Of a stretch of DNA of 64,000 bases, positions 25,345 through 35,685 are shown piece after piece; positions within the stretch are counted from its first letter, which is position 1; every line of letters starts with the position of its first letter. Source of the stretch: CAVPGP01 sp963704025 (lineage in GTDB: Bacteria > Actinomycetota > Thermoleophilia > Gaiellales > Gaiellaceae); assembly GCA_963704025.1 (NCBI GenBank), contig CAVPGP010000005.1, positions 372,001 to 436,000 of the forward strand, written 5' to 3'. The notes under the pieces are model-generated. The model made no database searches. It was not told the origin of the DNA and saw only the letters and a list, made by a program, of their open reading frames with translations. Both the position numbers and the translations under genes were made by a program.

Positions 25345-27036
25345 CTACGACGCGGGCTCGGCGAACGCGCAGGGACGCGCGTCGGCGGGGAAGGGCGAGC
25401 GGCCCAGGCGCACCACGACGTACGTGCCGTCGACGCCGTCGTACGAGACCCGCGCGCCCGGCTCGGGCGGCGCGCCCTGTCGCCCGGCGACGCGATAACC
25501 GCCCGGCGAGGCGAGGAAGAGGACATGCGCCGTCGGCGCCTCGGGCTCCGGCTCGGGTGCGGGCACGAGCGCCTCGGTCTCGACCAGCTTCCGCTGCAGC
25601 TCCTGGACCTGCGCATCGAGCCCGGCGATCCGGCTGCGGGAACCGGCGGAGGCGGACGCCTCCCGTGCGAGGCTGCTGTCGCGCTCCGCGAGCAAGCTTC
25701 CGACCTCCTCGATGCGAGCCTCGAGGACCTTGGCGGCGGCGGCCCGGGCCGCAAGCTCCGACTCGAGCCGTTGGACGCGGTGCTCGTGCTCGGCAGCCGA
25801 CGCCACGAGCGCGTCCCGCTCCTGCTCGAGCTCGGCGAGGCGTTCCAGCTCGGCCGGGTTCGGAGCCGCCTCGGTCAGGGCCTTCAACTCGCGCTCCAGC
25901 TCGCCGACCCGGATGACGAGGCCGTCCCGTTCCCGGGTCGCCTCCGCCAGAGACTCCAGCTCGGCCGGCTGAGGCATGGCATCCGCCTGCTCGGCCAGCT
26001 CGTGCTCCAGCTGCTCGACGCGCGCGACGAGACCGTCACGCTCCTCGGTTGCCGCCTGGAGCTGGGCGGGGTCGAGCGCGGCCCCGGCCAGCGTCTTCAG
26101 CTCGCGCTCCAACTCACCGACCCGCGCGACGAAGCCATCGCGCTCCTCCTTCAGAGCTTGCAGCTCGGCGGGGTCCGCGGCCACCTGTGCACTCAGCTTG
26201 CCCTCCAGCTCACCGACCCGTACGGCGAGACCGTCACGCTCCTCGACCAGCGCCTGCGACTCGGCCGGGTCCGGCGCGGCCTCGGCCAACGCCTTCAACT
26301 CGCGCTCGAGCTCACCGACCCGCGCCACGAGACCGTCGCGCTCCACGAGCAGCGCCTGCGTCTCGGCCGGGTCGGGCGCCGCCTCGGCCAACGCCTTCAA
26401 TTCTGTTTGGAGCTCATCGACCCGCGCCACGAGACCGTCGCGCTCCACGAGCAGCGCCTGCGCCTCGGCCGGGTCCGGCGCCGCCTCGGCCACCATCTTC
26501 AGCTCGCGCTCCAGCTCACCGACCCGCGCGACCAAACCGTCACGCTCCTGCACTAGCGCCTGCGTCTCGGCCGGATCGGGCGACGCCTTGGCCAGCGCCT
26601 TCGTCTCGCGCTCGAGCTCGTTGACGCGATCGAGCAGCTCGTCGATCGACTGCGACTGGTTGGCGATGCGGCGGTCGCGGAGCTCGAGCTCGGCCTCGAG
26701 CTCGGCCCGGCGGCCGGAGTCCGGAGTCGGAGCAGAGACCTCGGCGGGCGCGGGCACCGCGGTGGGGGCGGGCGCCGGGGAGGGTGGCTGCGCTCCGGAT
26801 CCGCCTTGCAGGAGCCGGAGCTCGACGAGCTGGTCGCCGATCGCGCTCGCGAGCTCGATCCGGGACACGTAGCCGAGGTTCACGAGCACCTCGCCGAGCC
26901 GCTCGCCCGTCTCCTTCTGGCGTGCAAGGGCCTCGTCGAGCTGGGCGGTCGTGACCATGCCCTTCTCCACGAAGAGCGACCCGATCGGGCGCTTGCCCGA
27001 AGGGCCGCGGCGACCGGCTGGCATCGGCTCGGCCAT
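25345..27036 (-). CDS. MshEN-like domain protein with long repetitive coiled coil
   Basis: The ATG at 27036 overlaps the stop of the upstream c-di-GMP gene (TGATG). The 563-residue protein has three parts. Residues 17-70 form a tandem MshEN-type motif (PIGSLFVEKGMVTTAQLDEA and ERLGEVLVNLGYVSRIELAS), the c-di-GMP-binding module also seen in PilB/GspE ATPases. A Pro/Ala linker (about 80-107) follows. A coiled coil then carries about eight units of roughly 34 residues starting ERDGLVARVGELERELK (residues 164-420). A small C-terminal domain (HVLFLASPGGYRVAGRQGAP to the end) looks like a globular beta fold. There is no signal peptide. A cytoplasmic c-di-GMP-responsive scaffold or filament-associated protein is inferred. 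Confidence 0.75.
   Translation of the reverse strand: MAEPMPAGRRGPSGKRPIGSLFVEKGMVTTAQLDEALARQKETGERLGEVLVNLGYVSRIELASAIGDQLVELRLLQGGSGAQPPSPAPAPTAVPAPAEVSAPTPDSGRRAELEAELELRDRRIANQSQSIDELLDRVNELERETKALAKASPDPAETQALVQERDGLVARVGELERELKMVAEAAPDPAEAQALLVERDGLVARVDELQTELKALAEAAPDPAETQALLVERDGLVARVGELERELKALAEAAPDPAESQALVEERDGLAVRVGELEGKLSAQVAADPAELQALKEERDGFVARVGELERELKTLAGAALDPAQLQAATEERDGLVARVEQLEHELAEQADAMPQPAELESLAEATRERDGLVIRVGELERELKALTEAAPNPAELERLAELEQERDALVASAAEHEHRVQRLESELAARAAAAKVLEARIEEVGSLLAERDSSLAREASASAGSRSRIAGLDAQVQELQRKLVETEALVPAPEPEPEAPTAHVLFLASPGGYRVAGRQGAPPEPGARVSYDGVDGTYVVVRLGRSPFPADARPCAFAEPAS
25821..26547 (-). repeat. In-gene tandem repeat of about 102 bp coding for coiled-coil units
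   Basis: About seven to eight copies of a unit beginning ERDGLVARV repeat in the coiled-coil gene. Most are 34 residues, with one of 32 and two of about 37. DNA identity between adjacent units is high around GAGCGCGACGGTCTCGTGGC, so slippage or recombination could change copy number. Confidence 0.7.
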
Positions 27037-29711
27037 CAGAGTGAGAGGAACGCCTCGACCACGCGGGGGTCGAACTGGGATCCCGCGGCCTCGCGCAGGC
27101 GGCGGCGGGCCTCCTCCTCCGCGAGCGCCTTGCGGTACGGGCGGTCCGTCGTCATCGCGTGGAACGCGTCGCACACGAAGACGATCCGCGCCTCGAGTGG
27201 GATCTCCTCGGCTCCGCGGCCATGCGGATAGCCGCCGCCGTCCCAGCGCTCGTGGCAGCAGCGGACGATCTCCCGCACGTGGGAGAGCCGCTCGATCGGG
27301 GCGAGGATGCGCGCGCCCAGCTCGGGGTGCTGCTCGACGATCACCCGCTCTTCATCGGTCAACGGGCCCGGCTTCTGAAGGATGTGCGCCGGCACGCCGA
27401 TCTTGCCGATGTCGTGGAAGAGCGCGCCGAGCTCGACGCGTTTCAGCGTCTGCGCGTCGAGCCCCAGCCTGCGTCCGACCGCCACGGAGCGGTCGGTGAT
27501 CCACCGGGCGTGTGAAGACGTGTACTCGTCGTTGGCCTCGAGAGCGTTCGCCAGCGCCTCGACGGTTGAGAGAAAGGTCCGCTCGAGGGTGAGGAAGTTC
27601 GAGGCGCTCTCGATGGCGAGCTTCGCCTGATAGGCGAGTCCGGCCAGCAGCTCGAGCTTGGCCCGCGGCGGCTCCTCGACCTTGCCGAGCGCCGCCGCGA
27701 TCGCGCCCGCGCGGCCGTCGACCCAGATCGGGGCGACGGCGTAGCGCGCCTTGCCCGGCTGCGCCCCGTCGAGGACCGCCGCCAGGAGTTCCGCGTCGAG
27801 GACGAAGGGCTCCTTCGCGGTGAGCAGGCGCCGCGCGTCCTCCGCGGCGAAACGCACCTCGGCGAGCCGCCTGCGCGCCTCCGCCTCGTAGCCGTCGCAC
27901 TCGAGCATCGCGATCTCGTCCTCGTCCTCCAGCCACACGGATGTCTTCGACCAGCCCAGGATCCGCGCCGACAGGCGGGCGACGCGCGAGAGCACCTCGT
28001 CGAGGCCGCGCGCCGTCGCCAGCTCGCGGCCGAACTCGAGCAGCGCGCTCGCGGTCTCCGCGGTCTCGCGCGCCCGCGCCGCCTCGCGCCGTTCCGCCTC
28101 GTAGAGGCGCGCGTTCTCGAGCGCGACGGAGGCGTGGCCGGCAAGCACCTCGAGCAGGCGCACGTCGTCCTCGTCGAACTGGTCGAGCCCGAGCTTCGAG
28201 ATCAGGATCACGCCGATCACCCGCGAGCCGTATCGAAGCGGGGTCGCGATCACCGACTCGTCGATCTTCTCCGTGCCCTCGACCTGCTGCGCAAACTCGG
28301 CGTTCGCGGCGTCGTTCAGGAGCAGCGACTGGCCGGTCGAGGCGGCTGTGCCCGTGACGCCGAAGCCGAGCGGGACGGGGATCAGCTTCGGCGCCTCGCC
28401 GCCGCGCGTCGCGAACTCGCCGCGGAACGCGACCGGCACGAGCTCCGCGCCGTCGAGGACGAAGACGCGGCAGTTGTGGTAGTCGATCAGCGTCCGCAGC
28501 TCTGCGGCGATCGCGTCGCCGATCGCGGCGACCTCGTTCAGCCGGTTGAGCTTGCCGGCGAGGCTCTGGAGCATCTTCAGGTGGGCGACCTCACGCACCG
28601 AGGAGTGCGACGCCGGCCGCTCCATCGAGTCCTCGTCGAAGAGCACGATCCCGTTCTTGCCGCGCGCCTTCGCGGTCATCATCGCCGCCTCGGCGCAGGC
28701 GAAGAGCTCGCGCGGATTCATCGCGTGCTCCGGTCCCTGCGAGATCCCGACCGAGACGGTGAGGCGGCCGACAGGCTCGAAGTCCGTCTCCGCGAGGGCG
28801 TCGGTGAGGCGGCGGGCGAGGCCGAACGCGTCGCCCGCGTCGCACGACGGCATCACGACCGCGAACTCTTCGCCGCCGACGCGGCAGACCACGTCGGAGT
28901 CGCGCATCAGGGTCCGCGCGAGCTCGGCGAGCGCCAGCAGGATCTCGTCGCCCGTGGCGTGACCGTGCACGTCGTTCAGGCGCTTGAAGTCGTCGATGTC
29001 GAACATCAGGAGCGCAACGTGGTCCGATGTGCGGCTTGCGCGCGTCAGCTCGGCCCGCAGGCGCTCGTGGAACGTGCGGTGGTTGTAGAGGCCCGTGAGC
29101 GAGTCGGTCGAGGCCTGGTGCTCCAGCCGGGCCTTCACCTGGGCGTTGTCGAGCGCGAGCGCCGCGGCGTCGCCGAAGAGCTGCGCCAGCTCGAACTCCT
29201 CCTGCGTGAACGACGCGTCTTCGCCGAGCCGGTAGACGTTGAGGGCGCCCTTCGTGTGTCCGCGAGCGATCAGCGGCACGGAAACGAGCGCCTCCGGCTC
29301 GTCCGCGGGCGTGCCGGGGACGATGTTCACGCGTGGATCGAGGTGTGCCTGATTCGTCAGCACCGGCTCGCGGTGCTCGACGGCCCAGCCCGTGATCCCC
29401 TCGCCGAACCTCGAGAGGGACGCCATGATCTTGTCGGCCCACGGGTCGCGCGCAAGCACCGGCTTGAGCAGGCGGTGCGTCTCGTCGGCCTCGTAGATGG
29501 TCAGCGAGTCGTGCGGGATCAGGTCGGCGAGCGTGTCCGCGATCCGCTCCAGCAGGCTGTCGAGCGACTGCTCGGAGAGCACCTCGTGGAAGACGTGCGC
29601 GAGCCTGCGGTAGGAGTCGGCTGCGGGGCCGGGCGGAGTGACGAGCGAGAGCGGCCCCGTCGGGGCGAGATCGGGCTCATCGGGTGTTGGGAGCTGGTTG
29701 AGGTCGTGCAT
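27036..29711 (-). CDS. GAF-GGDEF-GAF-HD-GYP protein, bifunctional c-di-GMP synthase/phosphodiesterase
   Basis: The ATG at 29711 (MHDLNQLPTPDEPD) is preferred over an upstream TTG, giving about 891 residues. Order: GAF (about 35-190), GGDEF (about 195-360) with active site RVGGEEFAVVMPS and metal site FDIDDFKRLND, and a second GAF (about 385-540). A third GAF-like segment (about 565-700) precedes HD-GYP (about 705-890) with HDIGKIGVPAHI and HERWDGGGYPHG. Both catalytic signatures are intact, so synthesis and hydrolysis of c-di-GMP are both possible. No membrane segments are seen; GAF domains would sense cytoplasmic ligands. It overlaps the MshEN coiled-coil gene and is divergent from the PilB-like gene. 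Confidence 0.9.
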   Translation of the reverse strand: MHDLNQLPTPDEPDLAPTGPLSLVTPPGPAADSYRRLAHVFHEVLSEQSLDSLLERIADTLADLIPHDSLTIYEADETHRLLKPVLARDPWADKIMASLSRFGEGITGWAVEHREPVLTNQAHLDPRVNIVPGTPADEPEALVSVPLIARGHTKGALNVYRLGEDASFTQEEFELAQLFGDAAALALDNAQVKARLEHQASTDSLTGLYNHRTFHERLRAELTRASRTSDHVALLMFDIDDFKRLNDVHGHATGDEILLALAELARTLMRDSDVVCRVGGEEFAVVMPSCDAGDAFGLARRLTDALAETDFEPVGRLTVSVGISQGPEHAMNPRELFACAEAAMMTAKARGKNGIVLFDEDSMERPASHSSVREVAHLKMLQSLAGKLNRLNEVAAIGDAIAAELRTLIDYHNCRVFVLDGAELVPVAFRGEFATRGGEAPKLIPVPLGFGVTGTAASTGQSLLLNDAANAEFAQQVEGTEKIDESVIATPLRYGSRVIGVILISKLGLDQFDEDDVRLLEVLAGHASVALENARLYEAERREAARARETAETASALLEFGRELATARGLDEVLSRVARLSARILGWSKTSVWLEDEDEIAMLECDGYEAEARRRLAEVRFAAEDARRLLTAKEPFVLDAELLAAVLDGAQPGKARYAVAPIWVDGRAGAIAAALGKVEEPPRAKLELLAGLAYQAKLAIESASNFLTLERTFLSTVEALANALEANDEYTSSHARWITDRSVAVGRRLGLDAQTLKRVELGALFHDIGKIGVPAHILQKPGPLTDEERVIVEQHPELGARILAPIERLSHVREIVRCCHERWDGGGYPHGRGAEEIPLEARIVFVCDAFHAMTTDRPYRKALAEEEARRRLREAAGSQFDPRVVEAFLSL

Positions 29712-29860
29712 CGGCCGCAGACCCGCGGCAAGCGGGCTCAAGGCCAAGAGTCGGTCAAAACGGAGGACGACGGCACCCCCGTTCGGGGTACCCGCTCCGA
29801 GGCGAAACGGCCTCCGGCTTGGCGTGGGAGGCGGCTGCGGCGTTCCGGGAGGCCCCGCTC

Positions 29861-31579
29861 ATGACCGCGGCGGCGCACGCCGATAGAGACGCGATGGAAG
29901 CTGCGCGCCTGCCTGCCCCGGCCTCGGGGCTCAAGATCGGCGAGCTGCTCGTGCGCGCGGGAGTCTGCACTCCCGATCACGTCGAGCGCGCCCTCGCGGA
30001 GCAGCGCGAGTCTGGCCGCCGGCTCGGCGAGGTGCTGGTGGCGAACGGCTGGGCGAGTCGGCGCGACGTTGCAGAGGCGCTCGCGGACCAGTACGGGCTC
30101 GACTTCGTCGACCTGGCGCGCGTCGAGATCGACCCCGCGGTTGCACGGCTCCTGCAGGAGGCGTTCGCGCAGGAGCGCCAGGCGCTGCCCGTCCGCTTCC
30201 TGGAGGACGACGTCGTCCAGGTCGCGGTCGCCGACCCGACCAACCTGCGCACGTCCGACGACCTCCGGCTCGCACTCGGCATGCGCGCGAGCCTCGCCGT
30301 CGCGGACGCCGCCGCTCTCGAGGCGACGCTCTCACGCACCTATCGGAGCGCGTCGAACGTGACGGACGACGTGCCCGACCCGAACGCCCAGGAGCTCGCG
30401 CTCGAGGCGGAGCAGGCCGGGACGATCGACCTCGTCAACGCCATGCTCGGGCGCGCGCTGGCGCACGGCGCGTCGGACATCCACCTCGACCCGCAGGCCG
30501 GCGAGATGATCGTCCGCGAGCGGATCGACGGCGTGCTCCGCCGCACCGACACGATCGGCCGATCGCAGCAAGCAGCCGTGTGCGCCCGTCTGAAGGTGAT
30601 GGCCAGCCTCGACATCGCCGAGAAGCGGCTGCCACAGGACGGCTCCTTCTCCATCCGCTCGGACGGCTCGCCCGTCGACGTCCGCGTGGCAGTGATCCCG
30701 ACGAAGTACGGCGAGCACGTGGTCCTCAGGCTCCTGCAGCGCGGGAAGCTGCTCCAGCTCGAGGACCTGGGGATGAGCCCGGAGATGGGCGCCGTCTTCC
30801 TGCGCGCGATCCGGCAGCCGTTCGGCGCCGTCATCACCTGCGGGCCGACCGGCAGCGGCAAGACGACGACGCTCTACGCCGCGCTGGCATCGCTGAACGA
30901 GGAGACGCGCTCGATCGCCACCATCGAGGACCCGGTCGAGTACCAGCTTCCGGGCGTCAACCAGATCGAGGTGCACAACAAGATCGACCTCTCGTTCGCC
31001 CGCGGGCTGCGGACGATCCTCCGCTCCGACCCCGAGGTGATCCTCGTGGGCGAGATCCGCGACGACGAGACGGCGAAGGTGGCGATCCAGGCGGCGATGA
31101 CGGGGCACCTCGTCCTGACGACGCTGCACACGAACGACGCCGCCAGCTCGATCGCGCGACTCAAGGCCCTGGGCGTCGACCAGCAGCTGCTGCCCTCGGC
31201 GATCAACTGCATCGTCGCGCAGCGGCTCGCACGCCGGCTCTGCACCCATTGCCGCGTCGCCTACACGGCGACGCCGGATGAGGTGCTCGAGGCCGGCGTG
31301 ATGCAGACGGTCGAGGCCCCGACGCTGCACCGCGCGGCCGGCTGCCTGCAGTGCGACGGCACCGGGTACCGCGGCCGGGTCGCGCTCTACGAGGTGATGC
31401 CCATGCAGGGGCTCGGTAGGCTGATCGTCGAGGGGTCGATCGAGGAGATCGCCGCGGCCGCCGTCGCCGCCGGGATGCGGACGCTCCGCGAGGACGGCAT
31501 CCGCCAGGCGCTGGCGGGCGTGACGACGCTGGACGAGGTGCGGCGCGTCACGGGCGACGGCGTGCGCGTCGCGCCCTGA
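29861..31579 (+). CDS. Type IV pilus/type II secretion assembly ATPase (PilB/GspE family)
   Basis: The ATG at 29861 follows GGGAGG by 8 bases. The 572-residue protein has an N-terminal MshEN domain (KIGELLVRAGVCTPDHVERA and RLGEVLVANGWASRRDVAEA, residues about 23-78), then the N2 domain. The ATPase core has Walker A GPTGSGKTTT (residues 328-337), Asp box IATIEDPVEYQLPGVNQIEV, Walker B VILVGEIRDDETA and His box LTTLHTNDAASSIARL. A zinc-binding four-Cys site (LCTHC and CLQCDGTGYRG) is present, as in GspE/PilB. It powers pilin or pseudopilin assembly at the inner membrane. No other pilus genes are in the window. Confidence 0.92.
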   Translation: MTAAAHADRDAMEAARLPAPASGLKIGELLVRAGVCTPDHVERALAEQRESGRRLGEVLVANGWASRRDVAEALADQYGLDFVDLARVEIDPAVARLLQEAFAQERQALPVRFLEDDVVQVAVADPTNLRTSDDLRLALGMRASLAVADAAALEATLSRTYRSASNVTDDVPDPNAQELALEAEQAGTIDLVNAMLGRALAHGASDIHLDPQAGEMIVRERIDGVLRRTDTIGRSQQAAVCARLKVMASLDIAEKRLPQDGSFSIRSDGSPVDVRVAVIPTKYGEHVVLRLLQRGKLLQLEDLGMSPEMGAVFLRAIRQPFGAVITCGPTGSGKTTTLYAALASLNEETRSIATIEDPVEYQLPGVNQIEVHNKIDLSFARGLRTILRSDPEVILVGEIRDDETAKVAIQAAMTGHLVLTTLHTNDAASSIARLKALGVDQQLLPSAINCIVAQRLARRLCTHCRVAYTATPDEVLEAGVMQTVEAPTLHRAAGCLQCDGTGYRGRVALYEVMPMQGLGRLIVEGSIEEIAAAAVAAGMRTLREDGIRQALAGVTTLDEVRRVTGDGVRVAP

Positions 31580-31598
31580 TCCTGTGAGGCCCGGATTC

Positions 31599-31627
31599 TT
31601 GTAGATCAGCGCTGCTGTCGTTACATT
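31599..31627 (+). promoter_or_regulatory. Candidate promoter for the LysR gene
   Basis: TTGTAG (31599-31604) and TACATT (31622-31627) are separated by 17 bases, close to a housekeeping-sigma promoter. They lie 11 bases upstream of the regulator ATG. The leader would be very short, so translation may start nearly at the transcript end. Confidence 0.35.
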
Positions 31628-31638
31628 GCAGGCTGATC

Positions 31639-32586
31639 ATGGCCAGCGATCAATGGTACGACGTCGAGCTGCGGCATCTGACCGCGCTCGAGGCGGTGGC
31701 GCGCGAGGGGTCGTTCCGCAAGGCCGCCGAGGCGCTCGGCTTCGTCCAGTCGGCGGTCTCGCAGCAGATCGCCGCGCTCGAGCGAGCCGTCGGCAAGCGG
31801 CTGGTCGAGCGCTCGCGCGGGCCCGGCTCCGTGCGGCTGACCGAGGCGGGAGAGCTCCTGCTCGGCCATGCGCAGGCCATCCGGGCGCGCCTGCAGGCGG
31901 CGCAGGCCGACATCGGCGCGCTCGACTCGGGCGCGCTCGGCGCGCTGCGCGTCGGGATCACGCAGTCGGTGGGCGTGCGGATCCTGCCCGCGACTGATGC
32001 AGCGCTGGGCGCCGTCCTGGCCCGACGTCGCCGTCCGCCCGTCGGAGTCGACGAGCGACCTGGAGCTCTACGGCCTCGTCGAGCGGGGCGAGCTCGAGCT
32101 CGCCTTCGTCGAGCTGCCCTGCGCCGGAGGGGCCCTTCGAGGCGGCCGAGCTGCTGGTCGACCCGTACGTCCTCGTGGTCGCCGCGGACACGCCGCTCGC
32201 GCGCAAGCAGGGCGCGCCGACGCTGAAGGAGATCGGCAGCCTGCCGCTGATCGCGCACTCGCAGTGCCGGGGACTGCGCCGCGTCGAGGCGCAGCTGCAG
32301 GCGCGCGGCGCCGAGCCGACCGTCGTCTTCCGCTCGGACGTGAACGCGACCGTGCAGGCGCTCGTCGGCGGCCGGGATCGGCGCGGCGATCGTCCCGGGC
32401 CTCGCGGCCGACCCGCGTGACCCGCTGACGGTGGCCAAGCCGCTGCCCGGGATTCCGCCCCGGACGCTGGCGCTGACGTGGCACCGGGACCGCGCGCTCG
32501 CTGCGCCTGCGCAGGCGTTCGTCGAGGCGGCGCGGCAGGTCTGCGCCGAGCTGGCAGGCAACGAGCACGAGGCGCGGATCGCATGA
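31639..32586 (+). CDS. LysR-family transcriptional regulator, frameshifted
   Basis: The ATG at 31639 gives DVELRHLTALEAVAREGSFR with KAAEALGFVQSAVSQQIAAL, the canonical LysR winged helix-turn-helix. The effector domain continues GALRVGITQSVGVRILP. After frame changes near 31990, 32140 and 32375 it continues as LELYGLVERGELELAFVELP, VLVVAADTPLARKQGAPTLK, RGAEPTVVFRSDVNATVQAL and GLAADPRDPLTVAKPLPGIP. Length is about 315 residues, normal for LysR. The stop overlaps the ATG of the permease gene (ATGA), an unusual head-of-operon position for a LysR gene. Confidence 0.87.
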
Positions 32587-35500
32587 CGTCTCCTGCGGCG
32601 GCTCGCGCTACCCGCTGCGGCTCGTCTGGACGAGGCTGACGCACCGCGGCGAGCGTCTGGCACTCGTCGGGGTCGGCGTGCTCGCGGGCTCTGCGGTGCT
32701 CGCTGCGGTGCTCGCCGGCTCGCTCGTGATGCGCGACCGGGCGCTCGCGCAGACGACGCAGCAGATCTCCCCGCAGGAACGCACCGTCCAGGCCGCGTGG
32801 TTCGGTGCCCAGGGCGTCGGTGCCGGCGACTGGCGGGCGCTCGACCGCGTCGCACGTCCGGCGCTGCGCGGGCTGAACGGCCACGAGCCCGTGTCGGTGA
32901 TGCTCTACCGCGAGGCGCAGATCCGTGGGCATCTCGTCGACCTGAGGGCCGTCGACGGGCTCGCGCGCTGGGTGCGCCTCCGCTCCGGACGGCTGCCGCG
33001 CACCTGCGTTCCGACGCGCCGCTGCGAGGTGGTGCGCCTCCTCGGAACGGGTCCCGTCCCGTCGACGCCCGACCTGCGGCTCGTGCAGGTGGGCACGGTG
33101 TCGCTGCGGCCGGACGCGCCGTTCGCGGGCTTCATCCGTCGCGCCAACGACACGAACCTGATCGCGACGGCGGTCGCGTACCATGCTCCGCCCCAGCCGC
33201 CGTTGCTGATCGCCGAGGGCGTCAGCGGGCTCTCGCGGACCCCCGAGCTGGCGACCTTCTTCCGGAGCTACGCGTGGATCGTCCCCGTGCTGCCGGGCGA
33301 CGTGCACCCGTGGGCGATCGACGGCTTCGCCGCGTCGGTCGACCGCACCCGCTCCGAGCTGGCCGCCAGCTCGGACGCGTTCGACCTCACCGCGCCCGTG
33401 GAAGAGCTCCGCGCCGCAGCGGCGACGAGCCGCGCGGGCGCGCAGCGCCTCCTGCTGCTCGGCGGCGAGGCGGCAACGCTTCTGCTCGCGTTCACGATCC
33501 TCGCGGCCGCGAGCCTGCGCCGCGACGTCGACGCCGCCTGGCAACGACTCTCGTGGTACGGGGCGCGGCGCTGGCAGCTCGTGCTCTTCTCGCTCGCGGA
33601 GGCGGCGGCGGTCGCAGCGGTCGCGACGCTCCTCGGCTGGCTCGTGGGCGCGGCGGGCGCGGCGGTGATCGCCGGGAAGGCCGGCTCGCCGACGGGCGAG
33701 ATCCTCGCCCACTCGGTGGCCTCCGGCCGCGGCGTGCTGCTGGCGCTGGGGCTCGCCGCCGGCGCGACGCTGCTGCTCTTCGGCGCGCTCCGGGCGCCGG
33801 CGCTCCGCCTGGCGGGCTTCTCGCTCTCGGCGCTCGACGTCGCCGCGATCGGGGCGCTCGCTCGCGATCGTCGTCGGGCTGACGCGAGGGCGATGCCGAC
33901 GCCGCCGAGCTCGCGAGCGGCGGCGGCACCGGCGCGTTCCTGCTCCTCCTCCCCGCGCTGATCGCGTTCGTCGCCGCCGTCCTGGCCGCCCGCGGGCTCG
34001 TTCCCGCTCCTGCGCGCAGCCGAGCGTTTCGGACGCCGCGGGCCCGTGTCGATCCGGCTCGCCGCGCTCTCGCTGGCCCGCAACCCGGGGCATGCGGCGG
34101 TCGCCGCGACCTTCCTCGTCGTCAGCCTCGGAATGGCGCTCTTCGCGGCGACCTACCGCCTGACGCTCGACCGCGGCCAGGCCGACCAGGCGGCGTTCGC
34201 CGTGCCCGCCGACGTGGTGCTCCGGGAGGATCTCTCGCAGCTCGTCTCGATCCCGCAGGCGGCCGGCGCTTCAGGGTATGCGCGCCTCGCCGACCGGGCG
34301 ACGCCGGTGCTCCGCCTCTCCGGCGACGCCGGCCGGCTCTCCCAGTCGTCCGGCCTGACGCTGCTCGGCATCCCGGCAGTCGACGCTCGCGCGCGTCGGT
34401 GGCTGGCGCAGCGACTTCGCGGACCGGCCGCTGGCCGACGCTCGCCGCGAGGATTCACGCCGGCCGGGAGCACGACGCTGCAGGGCGTGCAGGATCCCGC
34501 GCGGCGCGCGGCGGCTCTCGCTCGAGGCAGACGTGCGCGGCGCCGACATCGCGGTCCGCGCCGTCCTCGAGTCGCCGCGCGGCGAGTTCGCGTTCGTCCG
34601 GCTCGGCCAGACCGAAGGGAAAGCCACCAGGCTCTCCGCCGCGCTCCCGGCCGGCGTCGTCTGGCGGCCAGCTCGTGGCGCTCGACTTCGACCAGCTGAA
34701 CGGCGGCCGCCTCACCGCGAACGCCGGCACCGGCATCCAGCCGGTGAGCGCCGGGACGATGCGAATCGTCTCGCTCGCCGCCGACGGCCGCTCCCTGTCC
34801 GTCCCGTGGGCCTCGTGGCGGCGCCGGTCCCGGCGCGGCACTCGACGGGTCACTCGTCCGCTACCAGTTGACGACCGACCTCTCCGGCGGCATCCGGGCG
34901 CGCCAGCCGACGGACGGAAGGCCGGTCGCCGCGCTGGTCTCGCCGACGCTGGCGCACGCCGCGGACGACGCCGGCCTGCTCCCGGTCCAGATCGAGGGGG
35001 AGCCCGCTGACGCTGCGCGTCGTCGGCGTCGTGCGCCGCTTTCCGTCGATCCCCGACGGGGACGTGGTGGTTGCCGACCGCGGCACGCTCTCGACTGCTG
35101 CTCAACGCTGCGTCGCCCGGGGTCGGCGTGACGAACGAGCTGTGGCTCGACGGCCACGTCGACCGCGCCGCGCTCGACCCGTTCGCCCTTCGACGTGCTC
35201 CAGTCCCAGTCGCGGTCCGACCTCCTGGAGCGGCTCCGCGCCGACCCGCTCTCGCGCGGCGCGCTCCTGACGCTTGCCGGCACCGCGCTCGTCGCACTGC
35301 TGCTCGCGCGTCGTCGGCCTGCTGCTCGGCCTCGTCTCCGATCTCCGCGACGAGAGCGGCGAGCTGCGCGACCTCGAGGCACAGGGCGCTGCACCCGCCG
35401 AGCTGCGCCGCCACCTGCGGCTGCGCACGCTCGTCGTCGCCGCCTCGGGCCTCCTCGGCGGGCTCGCGACCGGGCTCGTGCTGAGCGCGCTCGTCACCGA

Positions 35501-35685
35501 CCTCGTGACGCTGACCGCGAACGCCGGCGCCCCGCAGCCGCCGCTGCGGCTCGTGCTCGACGCGCCGCTGGTCGCCGCCGGCGTTCTCGCCTACTCGCTG
35601 CTCGCGGCCGTGCACGGTCGCGCTCGCCACACACGCCGCCTTTCGCGGCAGCGCCGTCGGCCGCGTCTCGGAGGCCGGGGCATGA
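32583..35685 (+). CDS. FtsX/MacB-like ABC transporter permease with two FtsX domains, heavily frameshifted
   Basis: The span codes for about 1030 residues. The N-terminal membrane helix is ALVGVGVLAGSAVLAAVLAG, followed by a large extracytoplasmic domain. A first FtsX-type helical unit follows (LLLLGGEAATLLLAFTILAA and TLLGWLVGAAGAAVIAG). A second half restarts with SIRLAALSLARNPGHAAVAA, has another extracytoplasmic domain (TTDLSGGIRARQPTDGRPVA), and a last helical unit (SDLRDESGELRDLEAQGAAP, ASGLLGGLATGLVLSALVTD). At least eight single-base frame changes are needed (near 32595, 33860, 33960, 34400, 34665, 34830, 35010, 35290). Such permeases move lipids, peptides or lipoproteins, or drive extracellular hydrolases. 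Confidence 0.75.
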
